From assembly GCA_021234155.1 (NCBI GenBank), contig JAJEKV010000012.1, positions 8,524,448-8,588,447 on the forward strand: DNA of 64,000 nt, given 5' to 3'. Source of the stretch: Isoetes taiwanensis (taxonomy: Eukaryota > Streptophyta > Lycopodiopsida > Isoetales > Isoetaceae). Shown here piece by piece: positions 22,406 through 32,412 of the stretch. A program made the position numbers and the translations under genes. Every line of letters starts with the position of its first letter. The first letter of the stretch is position 1. The notes under the pieces are model-generated. The model was not told the DNA's origin and searched no databases. It saw only the letters and a list, made by a program, of their open reading frames with translations.

Positions 22406-22636
22406 ATGAAAGCACTTGTCTTTGTTTTTGCATTTACGCTTATACTTCAATTGTCACAAGAAGCTACCACTACACCATGTAGAGCTGTCGATGATGTGTG
22501 TCCCACTGCGGGACGTGGAGAGAGGGGAGGTGCACATAACTGCGAAGGAAACAAATATGGCTACAAAGGAGTCTGCATGAACATAAAATGGGCAAAAGAA
22601 AGGGCGCTTGAAGGGGGTTGTTGTTATATTAATTGA
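22406..22636 (+). CDS. Secreted six-cysteine peptide, intact copy
   Basis: This is a 76-residue precursor. Residues 1-20 (MKALVFVFAFTLILQLSQEA) are a clear signal peptide, and an upstream in-frame GTG start is not needed. The mature part of about 56 residues has cysteines at 25, 32, 46, 57, 72 and 73, that is C-x6-C-x13-C-x10-C-x14-CC, then three residues. It is mildly basic, glycine-rich and has one Trp. The six-cysteine order with a terminal CC pair resembles the defensin-like layout in outline, but the spacings match no plant antimicrobial or signalling family I can name (not thionin, hevein, snakin, RALF or EPF). Likely roles are defence or cell-cell signalling after export; this is inference. 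It is the only array copy with start, all cysteines and stop. Confidence 0.8.
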   Translation: MKALVFVFAFTLILQLSQEATTTPCRAVDDVCPTAGRGERGGAHNCEGNKYGYKGVCMNIKWAKERALEGGCCYIN

Positions 22637-22764
22637 AATGTATAATTTATAACAAGTCACATATATAGCTTCCCCATCCTAACAAGTCTTTATTAGCATA
22701 TAGAAAGCACAAGCACAGTATGAAGCATAGATTGCTTCATAACAATGTTACGTAGTCGAGAAAT

Positions 22765-22983
22765 ATGGTCCAGAAAATAATATATTTTATGTACAATATG
22801 GCCCAGAAAATAATATATTTTATGTACAAATTTCTGATGTTTATATTTTCAGCTAGTGATAATTCCGTTCTTTTATCTAGCCCTTGGGTTAAAAGGCAAA
22901 ATGGACAATTTCAAATTCCAGTTCAAGTCATTGCATCTGGCTTCATGCAACTATGTCAGAATTCAGGTGCCAATAACAAGTGA
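22765..22983 (+). other. Conserved 3' block with exon-like open segment (unit 5)
   Basis: Two 33-bp repeats are followed by TTTTCAG and 45 open codons ending QLCQNSGANNK. If spliced it could be a 3' exon of a longer transcript, but the peptide gene has its own stop 128 bp earlier. It is unassigned. Confidence 0.4.
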
Positions 22984-23710
22984 AGAATGATTACTCTTAT
23001 TAGACAATATTGAATTTGCTTTTATATTTTCAATGTATTGTCTGTAATTTGATTCTATCAAAGACTCATGCATAAAAGTAAGTGATATGCTTGCCAAATT
23101 CTGCATCGTGGTTGTGGCAATGTGTCTCCCTTTTTGTCATACTGATTTAATTTCATAAAAAAGTTATGGATTGCTAAATGTTAGAAGACAACATGCATCT
23201 TTGGGTTTAAGTAATATCTGAAAAATTTGGTTGTGTGAACATCGTGATCATGCTAGTTTAAGAAAGATAGTTAAAACCATGGCAAGCATGTAGGCCTCTG
23301 GCAGATGAGTCACCAATTATATGTTGTGCAGAGTCAAATTGTTGTGGTGTCTTTCTACCTGTAAATTAAGTTTGACAAATTTTTCGAAGGTCTGCTTGAA
23401 GCTACTATGGACAAGATGGTATGTTTCAGAAAAATAAAACATAAATCCCTTAAAAAATAGTCCTTAATCAGACCTTAGTATTAAGAGATCAGTCACGAAG
23501 ACTCTATGCCCAGGAAAGTATGACATTAGTAGTAAGATGCAGTTTTCCATATCTACGACTCCAAGCCCACTATGAAGCTCGGAATGCTTTATTCCTAATT
23601 CAAGTTCATCAATGACACACTATGCTAGTTAATACTTCAGCATTCTAAATCATGCTTGGAAAGTGATATAAACAAAAAGCCGATCAACACAACAGGAGAA
23701 AGGCCATTTA

Positions 23711-24046
23711 GCGACGTCTGGGTCACGTCCATGCGACGTCTGACCACGTGACACGACGCGTGACGACGACGTCGGCGGAGACACGCCGCGCATGCGACGC
23801 AGCGTTATTAGATGTCTCATCGACGATATCTGACGCGACACGACGCGTGACATAGGCGTCGCGATGCGGCGATATCGCACGTCGCGACCCGTGTAATATT
23901 TATAAAAAAATCTATGTGGAATAAAAAATCCACGTGTAATAAAAATTCTACGTGTAATAAAAAAAGCCACATGTAATAAAAAAAATCCACGTGTAATAAA
24001 AAAGCCACGTGTAATAAAAAATCTAGCCGTCACATGCGACGCCATG
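23711..24046. repeat. ACGT-core minisatellite, unit 5, partly scrambled
   Basis: The right half (CCACGTGTAATAAAAA repeats) is normal. The left half from 23755 to 23895 departs from all other units by many small changes, with extra CG dinucleotides (GACGACGACGTCGGCGG) and lost CAG triplets. Confidence 0.85.
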
Positions 24047-24064
24047 TAAAAAAAATAAAAAAAA

Positions 24065-24910
24065 CCTTATACAATCTGTTTCCAGATTCCCAAACTTAAT
24101 AATTCTTACAGAAATATTAAGCTTGCAATTTGCAGCCCTAGAAAATTCACAGGGCAAATTCTCTAGGCCAAAGATAAAGTTAAACTAAAATTCCAGATAT
24201 TAAATAAGTTCAAAGGCTTACATATTTCCAAAAATCCAACTGTTTCAAATTTAAACCTTACAATTATATCAAATTAGATATCCCATCAAATGGATACATA
24301 GATTCTAAGCTGCATATTCTTACAGCAGCATATATACATGAAGATTCTCCTTATGGAACGTGCTTACTTGATAACTTGTAGTTTGAACCATAGCTTAAGT
24401 AGAAACATCAAAGCATGGAACAAGAAAACCTGGTTACCTGCAGTTAAACAGCCAAAGATTAGCCAGGGTAGGGTAATTAAGGCAGAACTGACAGGTAAGC
24501 TATAGGTTTTCTTGGGTTTATCCCCTTTACCGTGCCACAATGTTTTATAACATAACTGTGCATGTGAGTAATTCAAAGTACTACTGGTATTTTTTGCTTA
24601 ATGAGACATCATGCAGTAAGGCAAGATTTAGGTGTATCTCCAGGCCCAGCATCCTCAGATGTTCCCTTACCGCAAAGATATCATGAGTTTACAACCTTTA
24701 GGTCAAATCACCCGGGTACTTACTCCCTTTTTGTCATCTGTTTATGGTAAGCAACCTTATATTTTGTTGTTCAACTGTAAATAAAGTATTCAGCATTAGA
24801 TCTAGCAATATTCTGTTAAAGATCTATACATGGTATATACTCAATCAAATATGTGGCAAAATTTGCCCATCATATGCATTTCTAATACTACTATAACAAG
24901 GCTTTTCTAA
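24065..24910 (+). repeat. Array unit 6, truncated
   Basis: It matches unit 5 from the spacer to ACAAGGCTTTTCTAATCCC and then leaves the unit. The peptide gene is absent. This is the right edge of the array. Confidence 0.88.
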
Positions 24911-25375
24911 TCCCTACTATTTCTATCAGATATGTTCATGTAATCTAGGTCTTTCAAATCTGAACAATTATAATTTCGAAGTAAATCAAGCAAGTTTATA
25001 GCATATAACTATCCCTTGCCTTGTCCCAGTTCCTATAAATGGTTAAAACCCTGCTACATGTATGCAACCTGAAATTTTCCATACATTATTAAAAAATCAG
25101 TAGATCTGAATCAAGATTTAGTGTATTTACTCGATCAAATGCGTGGCTAAGTCTGTTTTTCTTATGCATTTCTAATCCCTATTATTTCTATCAGATATAC
25201 TCATACCATCTGGATCTTTCAGATCTGCATGATTGTATTTACAAAGTGTGCAAAACAAATTTATAGTATGCAGCCATCCCTTGCCTTATTCCAGTTCCTA
25301 TAATTGGTTAAAATACTGCTAAATGCATGCTGACAGAAATTGTTCATATCTTATTTATTTTTTAAGAAAATCAGT
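24846..25375 (+). repeat. 265-bp direct duplication at the array edge
   Basis: TCCCTACTATTTCTATCAGATAT at 24911 recurs with one change at 25176, and the following text (CCCTTGCCTT, CAGTTCCTATAA, TGGTTAAAA, CTGCTA) stays in step. The start of a third copy is seen near 25360 (AAAATCAGTAGATCTGAATC). The array unit shares ATGTGGCAAAATTT...ATGCATTTCTAAT with it, so the unit's upstream block probably arose from this flank. Confidence 0.75.
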
Positions 25376-26041
25376 AGATCTGAATCTAGATTTAGTATTT
25401 AGTATAAATAAGGGGAAGAAACCCAAAACCTTAATGGTCTTCGATTTTTGGAGAGCTCCCAAGTGCAGAGATGAGTTGCCTGGTGCCTTCATGGGATCTG
25501 GTTCCTTGTGAGAAGTCTCAGACTCTCTGATTCCAGCATTTTGCATTATGTTTTCAGCAGCCTTGGTGCTTGCACTCCCTTCCTTAATATTGGAATTACT
25601 AATATCTTTCCCTGCATTTGAAGAACACTTGCTGATATCTTGCACAGGCCCTTTAGCAGCTCTTCTAAAATCAAACAATTTCTTGTTCTTGGGCCCTGCT
25701 TCCCTTTCAAACTCCAGCCTCTTCCTAGTGGCCATGTTTAAATCATCTTTCTTCCTACCCATTAACCAGTAATTATATCTGATCCAACATCTCTCAATCA
25801 CAGAGACAGAAGCAAAGGAAAAGCCATCCGAATGAATTGCCCTGCTCATATTTATACCAGGATGGGGCGTGTACTTAAACCATTCCCATTTATCTTTGGA
25901 TGTGTTCTTAAGCTTCCAACACATAAAGCAAAATAAGAACATACCTAATATGGTTTCGTAAGCAGCCATTGACGGACAGTGGGTACGCTCCCATCTGTGG
26001 CCGTTCCTTGATACCGGCCACTGTAGATGCCAGCCATGCAT
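25355..26041 (-). CDS. Unrecognised 228-codon open frame
   Basis: The frame starts MHGWHLQWPVSRNGHRWERT and includes a Trp/Tyr-rich stretch (DKWEWFKYTPHPGINMSRAI), a basic stretch (GRKKDDLNMATRKRLEFERE) and a Ser/Asn/Lys-rich C-terminal half. The length and composition are coding-like. A good donor (GTATGTTC) inside codons 35-38 suggests that the true gene is spliced. I recognise no family. It may be a retroelement or host gene remnant. Confidence 0.35.
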   Translation of the reverse strand: MHGWHLQWPVSRNGHRWERTHCPSMAAYETILGMFLFCFMCWKLKNTSKDKWEWFKYTPHPGINMSRAIHSDGFSFASVSVIERCWIRYNYWLMGRKKDDLNMATRKRLEFEREAGPKNKKLFDFRRAAKGPVQDISKCSSNAGKDISNSNIKEGSASTKAAENIMQNAGIRESETSHKEPDPMKAPGNSSLHLGALQKSKTIKVLGFFPLFILNTKSRFRSTDFLKK

Positions 26042-27029
26042 AACCCTAAAAGACTTAAAAAAAAATTCTGATAAAACATTAAGGTAGTTTTCTTCCCTTT
26101 TGTATTTTTAATTTTATCTTGGGAAACCTTCACTGCACATACCTTTACTACACATGTCCATACTTGACCAATCTTTGTTTGTCTAAGCCATTGTTTCCAA
26201 TTATTATTTCCATTCTAAGAGATATCCTCATAATAATTAAAAAAAAAAAAAAAAAAAAAATCAGTTTAAACCGACGCCGGCGGATTTTTTTTGCCGTATT
26301 TTTGACGTATTATACTTCAAATTTGTGCCGTATCATTCGAATAATACGTATTGAGTATAAAACATATACAGTATTGAACCTATTCCTGTGGATGTTATCA
26401 TCCATATATTTATCCTACTAGACCCTATGACCTTATATCCTTGAGCTTGTTAAAAGCTCAAGCACTCGTTGTCTACCTGAAGCAGCAAGGTAACGTTCTT
26501 CCGAGTTTGGGACTCCGGGCTCCTCCTCGATGTAGAGGTCAACTTTCTTCATTAGAGGATCCCATTGCTGGTGGTTTTGATGGCATAGTTGACCACTTGA
26601 AATCTTCTTTGTCACTTCCCAAAAGCATGAAGGTGGTGTCGTTGAAAAAAAAAATCTTCCACGTTGGATTCTTCATCTTGGCGCTAAATGATGACTCTGG
26701 ATCTGATATTGTTGTGTCGACCCTATCAACGTCTCTCACGTCGAGTCCTTCTCTATCGTTATCGTGTTGCCCAAAGAGTCTTGAGGATGTTGATTGCTTC
26801 ATCCCTTCGAATTGCTCGACATCTCCTCCTTTTGATCTGTTACACTATGGGAGGGGGGAAATAACAAAGGGAATATGCATGCAAGGTCTATAGCTTGCAT
26901 CACAATTACTATTAAAGCTATTAGATCCCATTGCTGTCTTCCCTTGAGGTGCACATGTACTCCATCTACCTCCTATTTATGCTGCAGCTCGTGTACTCTC
27001 GGTAGGTCCATTGATATGCTTGAGCTCTC
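26042..27029. other. Spacer, no recognised gene
   Basis: It contains an A run (26239-26262) and a small stem TTGAGCTTGTTAAAAGCTCAAG near 26440. The overlapping short open frames on both strands at 26441-26893 lack known motifs. Confidence 0.5.
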
Positions 27030-28085
27030 CGATATCTGTTGACTATGGCACAATACGCTTTTGCTTCACACTCTAACTAAAGATGTGACGGCTGTTGATG
27101 CTTTGACGTTCTGGTTTCTTTTCTGAACTTGTTCTTGGGCAAAAGTTATCCCCCCTCCACGATGTCTAAAGCTATTTGGAGGTGTCTGTTGAAGTTGTGC
27201 ACATTTCCTTTGGCTAGACTCCAAGAAGTTGTTCTCTTCGTTCCATGCGAGTTGTCGTATTCTGATGAGGTTTCTAGTTGAATCGCCGATTATTTGGCTC
27301 GGTTCGCCTAATTGCTTCTCCATCTAGCTTGCAATCTTACTTGTTTAATCCCCTCAATCACATGGTTTGGATGTTGTCACTTCTACGGTGATATGTTGTC
27401 TTCTTGTCCTCTAGTATCTTTCAGTGGGACTTGATTGTGGCGAATAAGGCAGCATGGCTCTCCTTCCCGATGGCCATGCTATCGGAATGATGGATCCTTA
27501 TATCACTGTAGCGTGACCCTTGAGTTAAAGAAGTTTATGCCCTAGATTTACTTTTGTTCTTGAATAGCCTAGCTATTGTCTTTACTCCCCCCCCCCCCAT
27601 TTTTTTTTTGCTGAAGATGCTTCGATTGCTATCCTTGTAATTAAGGTGTCAAATACTTCTATCTTGGGTGTTGAGGTCCTACATGTCGGAGATACAATCG
27701 GCTTCTTCTCTTCTAATCCATCCCTGCAGTAGCTTCCTTAAGTGTATCTCCATCTAACACGCATGTTACAAGCATCACCATACATCACCACAAGGCGAGA
27801 TTATGATCGTCGAGATGTTGCCTTCTCAATTGGCTCGTTGATGTCGGGATGATGCCTTCTCGACGTCTGTCGGCTTGATGTCATTGCCGCAGTTTCTGAG
27901 GATGTCTAGTCATTCCTCCTTCTATTGTTGAGGATACTTGTGTCATAAGGTCATCAAGTGTTGCCGCTACCACAAGAGGTAGAGTAGCATCTCATAGATG
28001 TCCTGGTGCAAAACCTAGATGGTGCAGTGCTAATGATCTTGACATGACCAGCGTTATCTCTCATCCAGCATGATCCTAGATCATG
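27030..28085 (-). mobile_element. Decayed family A element internal region, reverse
   Basis: Read on the minus strand, this matches 8650-9500 and 18500-19560 at several anchors: GGTCGTCGAGATGTTGCCTTCT, GGCTCGTTGATGTCGGG, ATGATGGATCCTTATAT, CTATGGCACAATACGC and TCTAACTAAAG. Divergence is much higher than between the two array copies, so it is an older insertion. A run of C occurs at 27579-27598. Confidence 0.75.
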
Positions 28086-28107
28086 ATAAGATATATACAA
28101 GCAATAG

Positions 28108-28118
28108 AGCTTTTATAT

Positions 28119-28181
<63 letters not shown>

Positions 28182-28182
28182 T
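28108..28182. repeat. (TTTA)n microsatellite
   Basis: About 18 uninterrupted TTTA units. On the minus strand it directly follows the 3' end of the LINE fragment below, so it may be that element's tail. Confidence 0.95.
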
Positions 28183-28950
28183 TGTCACGCCTTCAGACCC
28201 TCAGGTCCATCAGCGAAAATAGAAAACAACAGTATTAATCAACAAAGGCTCACCCTTGGGCGAGCAAGTTTTCAGCCATCTTATATAGAGCTAATAACTC
28301 ATTTCTAGATTTCAGATATTCATAAAGATATGCTCCGAGATCTAATGGAGAAAGATCGAATAGTTTTGATAGAGAGCTACACGTGATATGGTGACTTTCT
28401 CGTATATTCTCAAAGGCCGAGCATCTAATCAAAGCATGGTCTTCATCCTCCACTTGTGCTTCAAAACAACATGGGCATAAACGCAGCTCTCTGGGGATCC
28501 CTTGTTCTCGTCTCTTTTCAATCTGCAAAGAATGAGAACTAAGTCTGAATTTAGCAATTAATTGCCGTTTTTTTCCGGCTAAGCTCCATCTTTAGGTAGG
28601 CTTGCTCTTCATATACTACCATAGCATTAACTTCTTGTCTATAGAAATTTCGCTTTACCCCAATATCGCCAATTGGCCACATCTTCTGTAATGCCCGCTC
28701 AATCACATATGCACGCAAACCTACATCTGTAAGTGGGAGATCATTAAGATCCATACCCCAAAAAGCTACCCAATCCACCCGGTGAGAATACCACCCTGCA
28801 TGATGCTGTGTTTGAGATTCTATCAAGGCCTGCTTAGGTATCCTATTATCCCCCATGCTCCGTACCCTCTGATAGTAGGTAAGAGTTTGAAACAACGCTT
28901 CCACCTCCAGCGGATACAATCCCACCTCTGCTATACCTTCCTAGTATTCA
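28183..28950 (-). mobile_element. LINE 3' fragment with zinc-binding C-terminus
   Basis: Two adjoining frames on the minus strand, 28551-28925 and 28250-28528, are separated by a stop and frame change. The second has LCPCCFEAQVEDEDHALIRC, the CxxC...H...C zinc-binding end of LINE reverse transcriptases. After the stop at 28250 there are about 65 bp and then a TAAA repeat tail instead of poly(A). The RT core is missing. It belongs to a different family from the LINEs at 198 and 34180. Confidence 0.75.
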
Positions 28951-29212
28951 TTTTTCAGTATTTCAAGACCATGCTCTTCATGGTCCTTACCACTAGGTCA
29001 CAGTGAAGTTGCTAACACCTCCTTACAAGGCTGCAACTTAATCCTGAATGCCTACTTAATATGGGAAGTGACAATATAGAGTTGCAGTATTACTACGGTA
29101 TGGATGATAATTTCAACATCACCTGGGTATACATGGTGATCACAATATTACCATGGTATAAACGGTAATTATAACTCCAACATATTCTGTAGCATAACTA
29201 ACACAGGTAATT
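28951..29212. other. Spacer, no recognised feature
   Basis: AT-rich sequence with repeated short motifs of the type TATTACCATGGTATA. Nothing could be assigned. Confidence 0.5.
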
Positions 29213-29830
29213 CACTACAAGAGAAGGGGTCAATTAGTGTCATCAAAACGTCATCAGAATACTAGAAAGTAAATTTATGACCTTATTGGTGACATTTTTT
29301 ATAGAGGTGATGCTACAGGTGCTACAGCCTCACTCTTTGTGTCATCAATAGTGTCAGTAAGTTTGCTATGACACTATAGATGTTGCTATTAGCACCAATT
29401 ATAATGTCACCAATTGTTACACATATAGCATCAGTGTCAATGTCAGTGTCCACTAGTGATGTTATAGGTGTTGTTATTAGCATGAGATATAATGTCAGTA
29501 GTTGTTACATATATAACATCAGTATTAGTGTCAGTGCCCACTAGTGACGTTATAGGTGTTGTTATTAGCATCAAATATAGTATTAGTGATTGTTACACAT
29601 ATACCATCCGTACTAGTGTTAGTGCCCACTAGTGACATTATAGGTGATGGTATTAGCATCAAATAGAATAACACCTTTAGTATCATAAATTCCGTCAATG
29701 TTTGTGTGGCTATAGTATATGAAATTATAGATGTTACAATTAGTATCATCAGTACTATCAAATATTGTCTCAGTACTTGTGCCGAACATGTCGGTCCATA
29801 TAATGATATTACGAGCATGAATATTGATAA
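29213..29830 (+). mobile_element. CACTA-like terminus with subterminal repeats
   Basis: CACTACAAGAGAAGGGG at 29213 matches the terminal inverted repeat start typical of CACTA/EnSpm transposons (CACTACAAGAA). It is followed by dense GTGTCA/GTCATC-type subterminal motifs. The opposite end (TTCTTGTAGTG) was not found in the window and there is no transposase, so it is at best one end. Confidence 0.5.
29370..29680 (+). repeat. 88-bp tandem repeat
   Basis: CACTAGTGAT/C begins at 29451, 29539 and 29627, exactly 88 bp apart. Each copy contains GTTATAGGTGTTGTTATTAGCA and TGTTACACATATA, giving about 3.5 copies with a few percent divergence. It lies in the subterminal part of the CACTA-like end. Confidence 0.85.
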
Positions 29831-30913
29831 TATGAAGAGGAAATTTTAAAAATGCCCCTATATTTTTTTTATAATTGTGAAGATGCCCTTGTGATTTTTG
29901 TAATTGTTGAAATGCCCTTAGTTCTTATACTTTATTAAACTCTGTGATTAGCAAGACCCTCACAAGAAACCCGAGGCCGAGCATGAATTGTCGTCGTAGT
30001 AGACCTCCTTGAACCTTAAGCCTTGCATTTTCACAATGAAGACATTGCTAATTGCTTATATTAACATAAGTGATTGTGATGCCAGAATTGTCCATTTGTG
30101 CCAATAAAATTTGCTTTTTTGCTCGGCATCATCGCTTCTCTTCTCCTTTCCATTTTCCATCCCTACCCTGTTTGTCTTCTTAAGGATAGTGATGTCTATA
30201 GACTGATCCAATTGAAATGGGCTACAATTCTGTGGTCTTCTATTATGTATCTGTCTTTTTTTCGTTGCATGTTGGATTTGATGCTTTGAATACAGAATGG
30301 AATGCAGAATGGGGCAATTGTGGGACGAGTTGCAAACCATATTGGAGCTGCTTCTTTCATTTAGAACAATAAAGTTAGCTACCTGCCAATGAGCCTCCTA
30401 ACACTACCCTTCACAGTAGTTACCATTTTATTCTACTAAAGAAACAAAAACAGAATATATTTTAGATCACATCTTTGACTTCTATTAATTCCCATCCTTT
30501 AAGAAGGCGGATTTATTGGTTATGATAAAGTATTGTGGCAATCTACTCGGCTCAAACATTCTAACGGACCTACAGCCAAATTCACATACAATAGCTTTGA
30601 TGGAGAACAAGGTTTGCTTTCTACCTTTTCTAGTTCGTTCTCTCTTTGTTTTGTATAATCCAATAAATCTGTCAACCACCAAGGTTTCTGGGGACCTCAA
30701 AGTGTCTGTAGTGTCAAGTAGCTTAGCAATCTATCAGGCTTACTTACATCACGGCTTAAATCAATTCTTAAGATTGGATCTATAAACCGCCAATCCATTT
30801 TTATCCATTTGCGGTCTTATGGTGGCTTTGTAGCTATGGATGGTGCACATATTGCCAGATAGATTACGGTGTGAACTTGCTACACAAGCTAGGATCTTGC
30901 TCAGTTTAGATTT
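29831..30913. other. Spacer, no recognised gene
   Basis: Short open frames on both strands around 30056-30340 and 30485-30785 have no domain I know. The right limit is the solo LTR. Confidence 0.5.
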
Positions 30914-32412
30914 TGTGACGTCCCCTACTCGTATACGGTGCCCGCACCGTGTACAAACAGGAGTTCATCCCCCGCACCAGCTCCACACTGATACAGGGCC
31001 CTCCACATATCACTGTGACTGCCTAGAGTCCACAGTGGGAAGAGTGAAGGGGTCATTTTACCCCGTCTTCCTCAGGGCCTACCTAGCTGCGGAAGCGTAA
31101 ACATACACGTCAGTAACATAACATCATATATCCTCCTCGAAGGGTGGTCCATCACATCTGCATAGACAAAGATCAGCACAATACATATGGGAAATCCTAC
31201 CCAAGGCTCAGACTCAAAGGGATGACTGACGGCTTGTGTCTCCAGAGTTCATTGCAGACAGAATTCATGGCAATGGATTTGGCTGGCATAAGAACATGGC
31301 TTAGGGTTGTCCACTCCATCCGCCCCTCCTGTGCACACTTTGCGCAGTAGGCTGAAAAGTATTGGGACTCGATCAGAGCCAGCGGGTGCATAGCCAAAGG
31401 GGCTACGCTTCATGGGTTACATCTCCCCCCCCGATGGGGCGGTAGGGATCACTCCCTCCGGAGATCTACATGCCGACTCAAGGTGACTAGAGGGCCACTT
31501 TGCCTTTATTCGACTTGAACTCCTTTGGAAGGTCATATCCACCACCCCACGAGTGTCGAGCCCATGCCTTGCCCACACGCAGTGGCAAGCCATTAGACCT
31601 AGTCACAATGATCCCCGGTAGGCCTTACACACCAGAGGGATCGTTCAAGAGTCAGAACACGAACCTCCTCCTTAGCCAGTCTGGCCCCTTCACCCACAAC
31701 CAGGTGTGGTTCTTGTGCACAGGCCGAAATCTAGTAATGCACTAAGAGGGACTAGCTAGGAGCATCATCTACTAAGCTTTAAGTCTCTACCCCCCTTCCC
31801 AATACAATGAGTCCACAGAATACATCCGTCCATCATATCAACATAAGTAATAAGAACTAATCTAATTCATAGAGTTAGGTTCTTTAGTTAGAGTCAATCT
31901 CAGGATCTGCTTGGCTACTAAGGGTGATTTAATAGGCTAAACCTCATCGGGTTCAAGGCCGGAATAAGGTTTAGGCTATTCAATCGACCAAATACCTGAT
32001 CCTCGGTTCACTCCTCTCGATCCGGCGTCCATGTCTCTGCTTACGCCGGGATGCGCCGGAAGGATGATCCGACAAGTCAGGCGCACGGGCAGATCGTGGA
32101 GTTGGAATTGACTCCTCGGTAGCCAACGGAGCTCGGAAGGTTTGTGGGCAAAAAAGGGAAAGTTAGGGTTTGGCGCCTTATGTAGGCTATCAGTTAGGTT
32201 TAGGGTTTCCATGACCCTTGGTCTACCCTTAATGGGTTAAAGGTCTAAAAGTGCGCACATTGCTAAGTGTGTGCACCAATGCAAGCTGCCCCCTAGGGCG
32301 CCCTTGCTTGGTGTACGTCGGCGCATTACGCCGATTGGGACGGCGGTAATGCTGATGGCGGTCTTGATCAGATAATACGCCCCGGGACCGTATATCGCGA
32401 GAACGCCACATT
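30914..32412 (-). repeat. Solo LTR of family A, minus strand
   Basis: It starts TGTGACGTCCCC and ends GAACGCCACA; read on the minus strand that is TGTGGCGTTC...GGGGACGTCACA. It matches the LTR at 4769-6281 end to end, including the TATATAAGG-like region (here near 32180, changed to TATGTAGG) and the 5' segment CAAGCAAGGGCGCCCTAGGG. No primer-binding site or internal sequence adjoins either end, so it is solo. The flanks (GATTT and TTTTT) do not give a clean 5-bp duplication. Confidence 0.88.

Larger units (their letters stand above)
21286..24064 (+). repeat. Array unit 5, complete reference unit
   Basis: This is the only unit with no insertion. Its 2779 bp define the order: spacer, upstream block, peptide gene, 3' block, minisatellite. 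Its minisatellite is partly corrupted (about 23755-23895). Confidence 0.9.
62..24910 (+). repeat. Tandem array of ~2.78-kb peptide-gene units
   Basis: The same series of blocks recurs six times. Unit starts can be set at the shared CCTTATA motif near 62, 3543, 11508, 18264, 21286 and 24065. Unit 5 (21286-24064, 2779 bp) is uninterrupted and defines the unit. Each unit holds a spacer, an upstream block, a small secreted-peptide gene, a 3' block and an ACGT-rich minisatellite. Length differences come from identifiable insertions: a LINE and a MITE in unit 1, an LTR element in unit 2, a composite insertion in unit 3 and a retroelement fragment in unit 4. Unit 6 stops at about 24910. Copies are very similar at the base level by eye, which suggests recent amplification by unequal exchange. 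Confidence 0.93.

Noticed and set aside
3192-24046. Regularly spaced repeats considered as a CRISPR-like array
   Set aside because: The repeats are adjacent without unique spacers, and the DNA is plant nuclear sequence.
28108-28182. TTTA repeat as a regulatory element
   Set aside because: A simple microsatellite; its position at the LINE 3' end explains it better.
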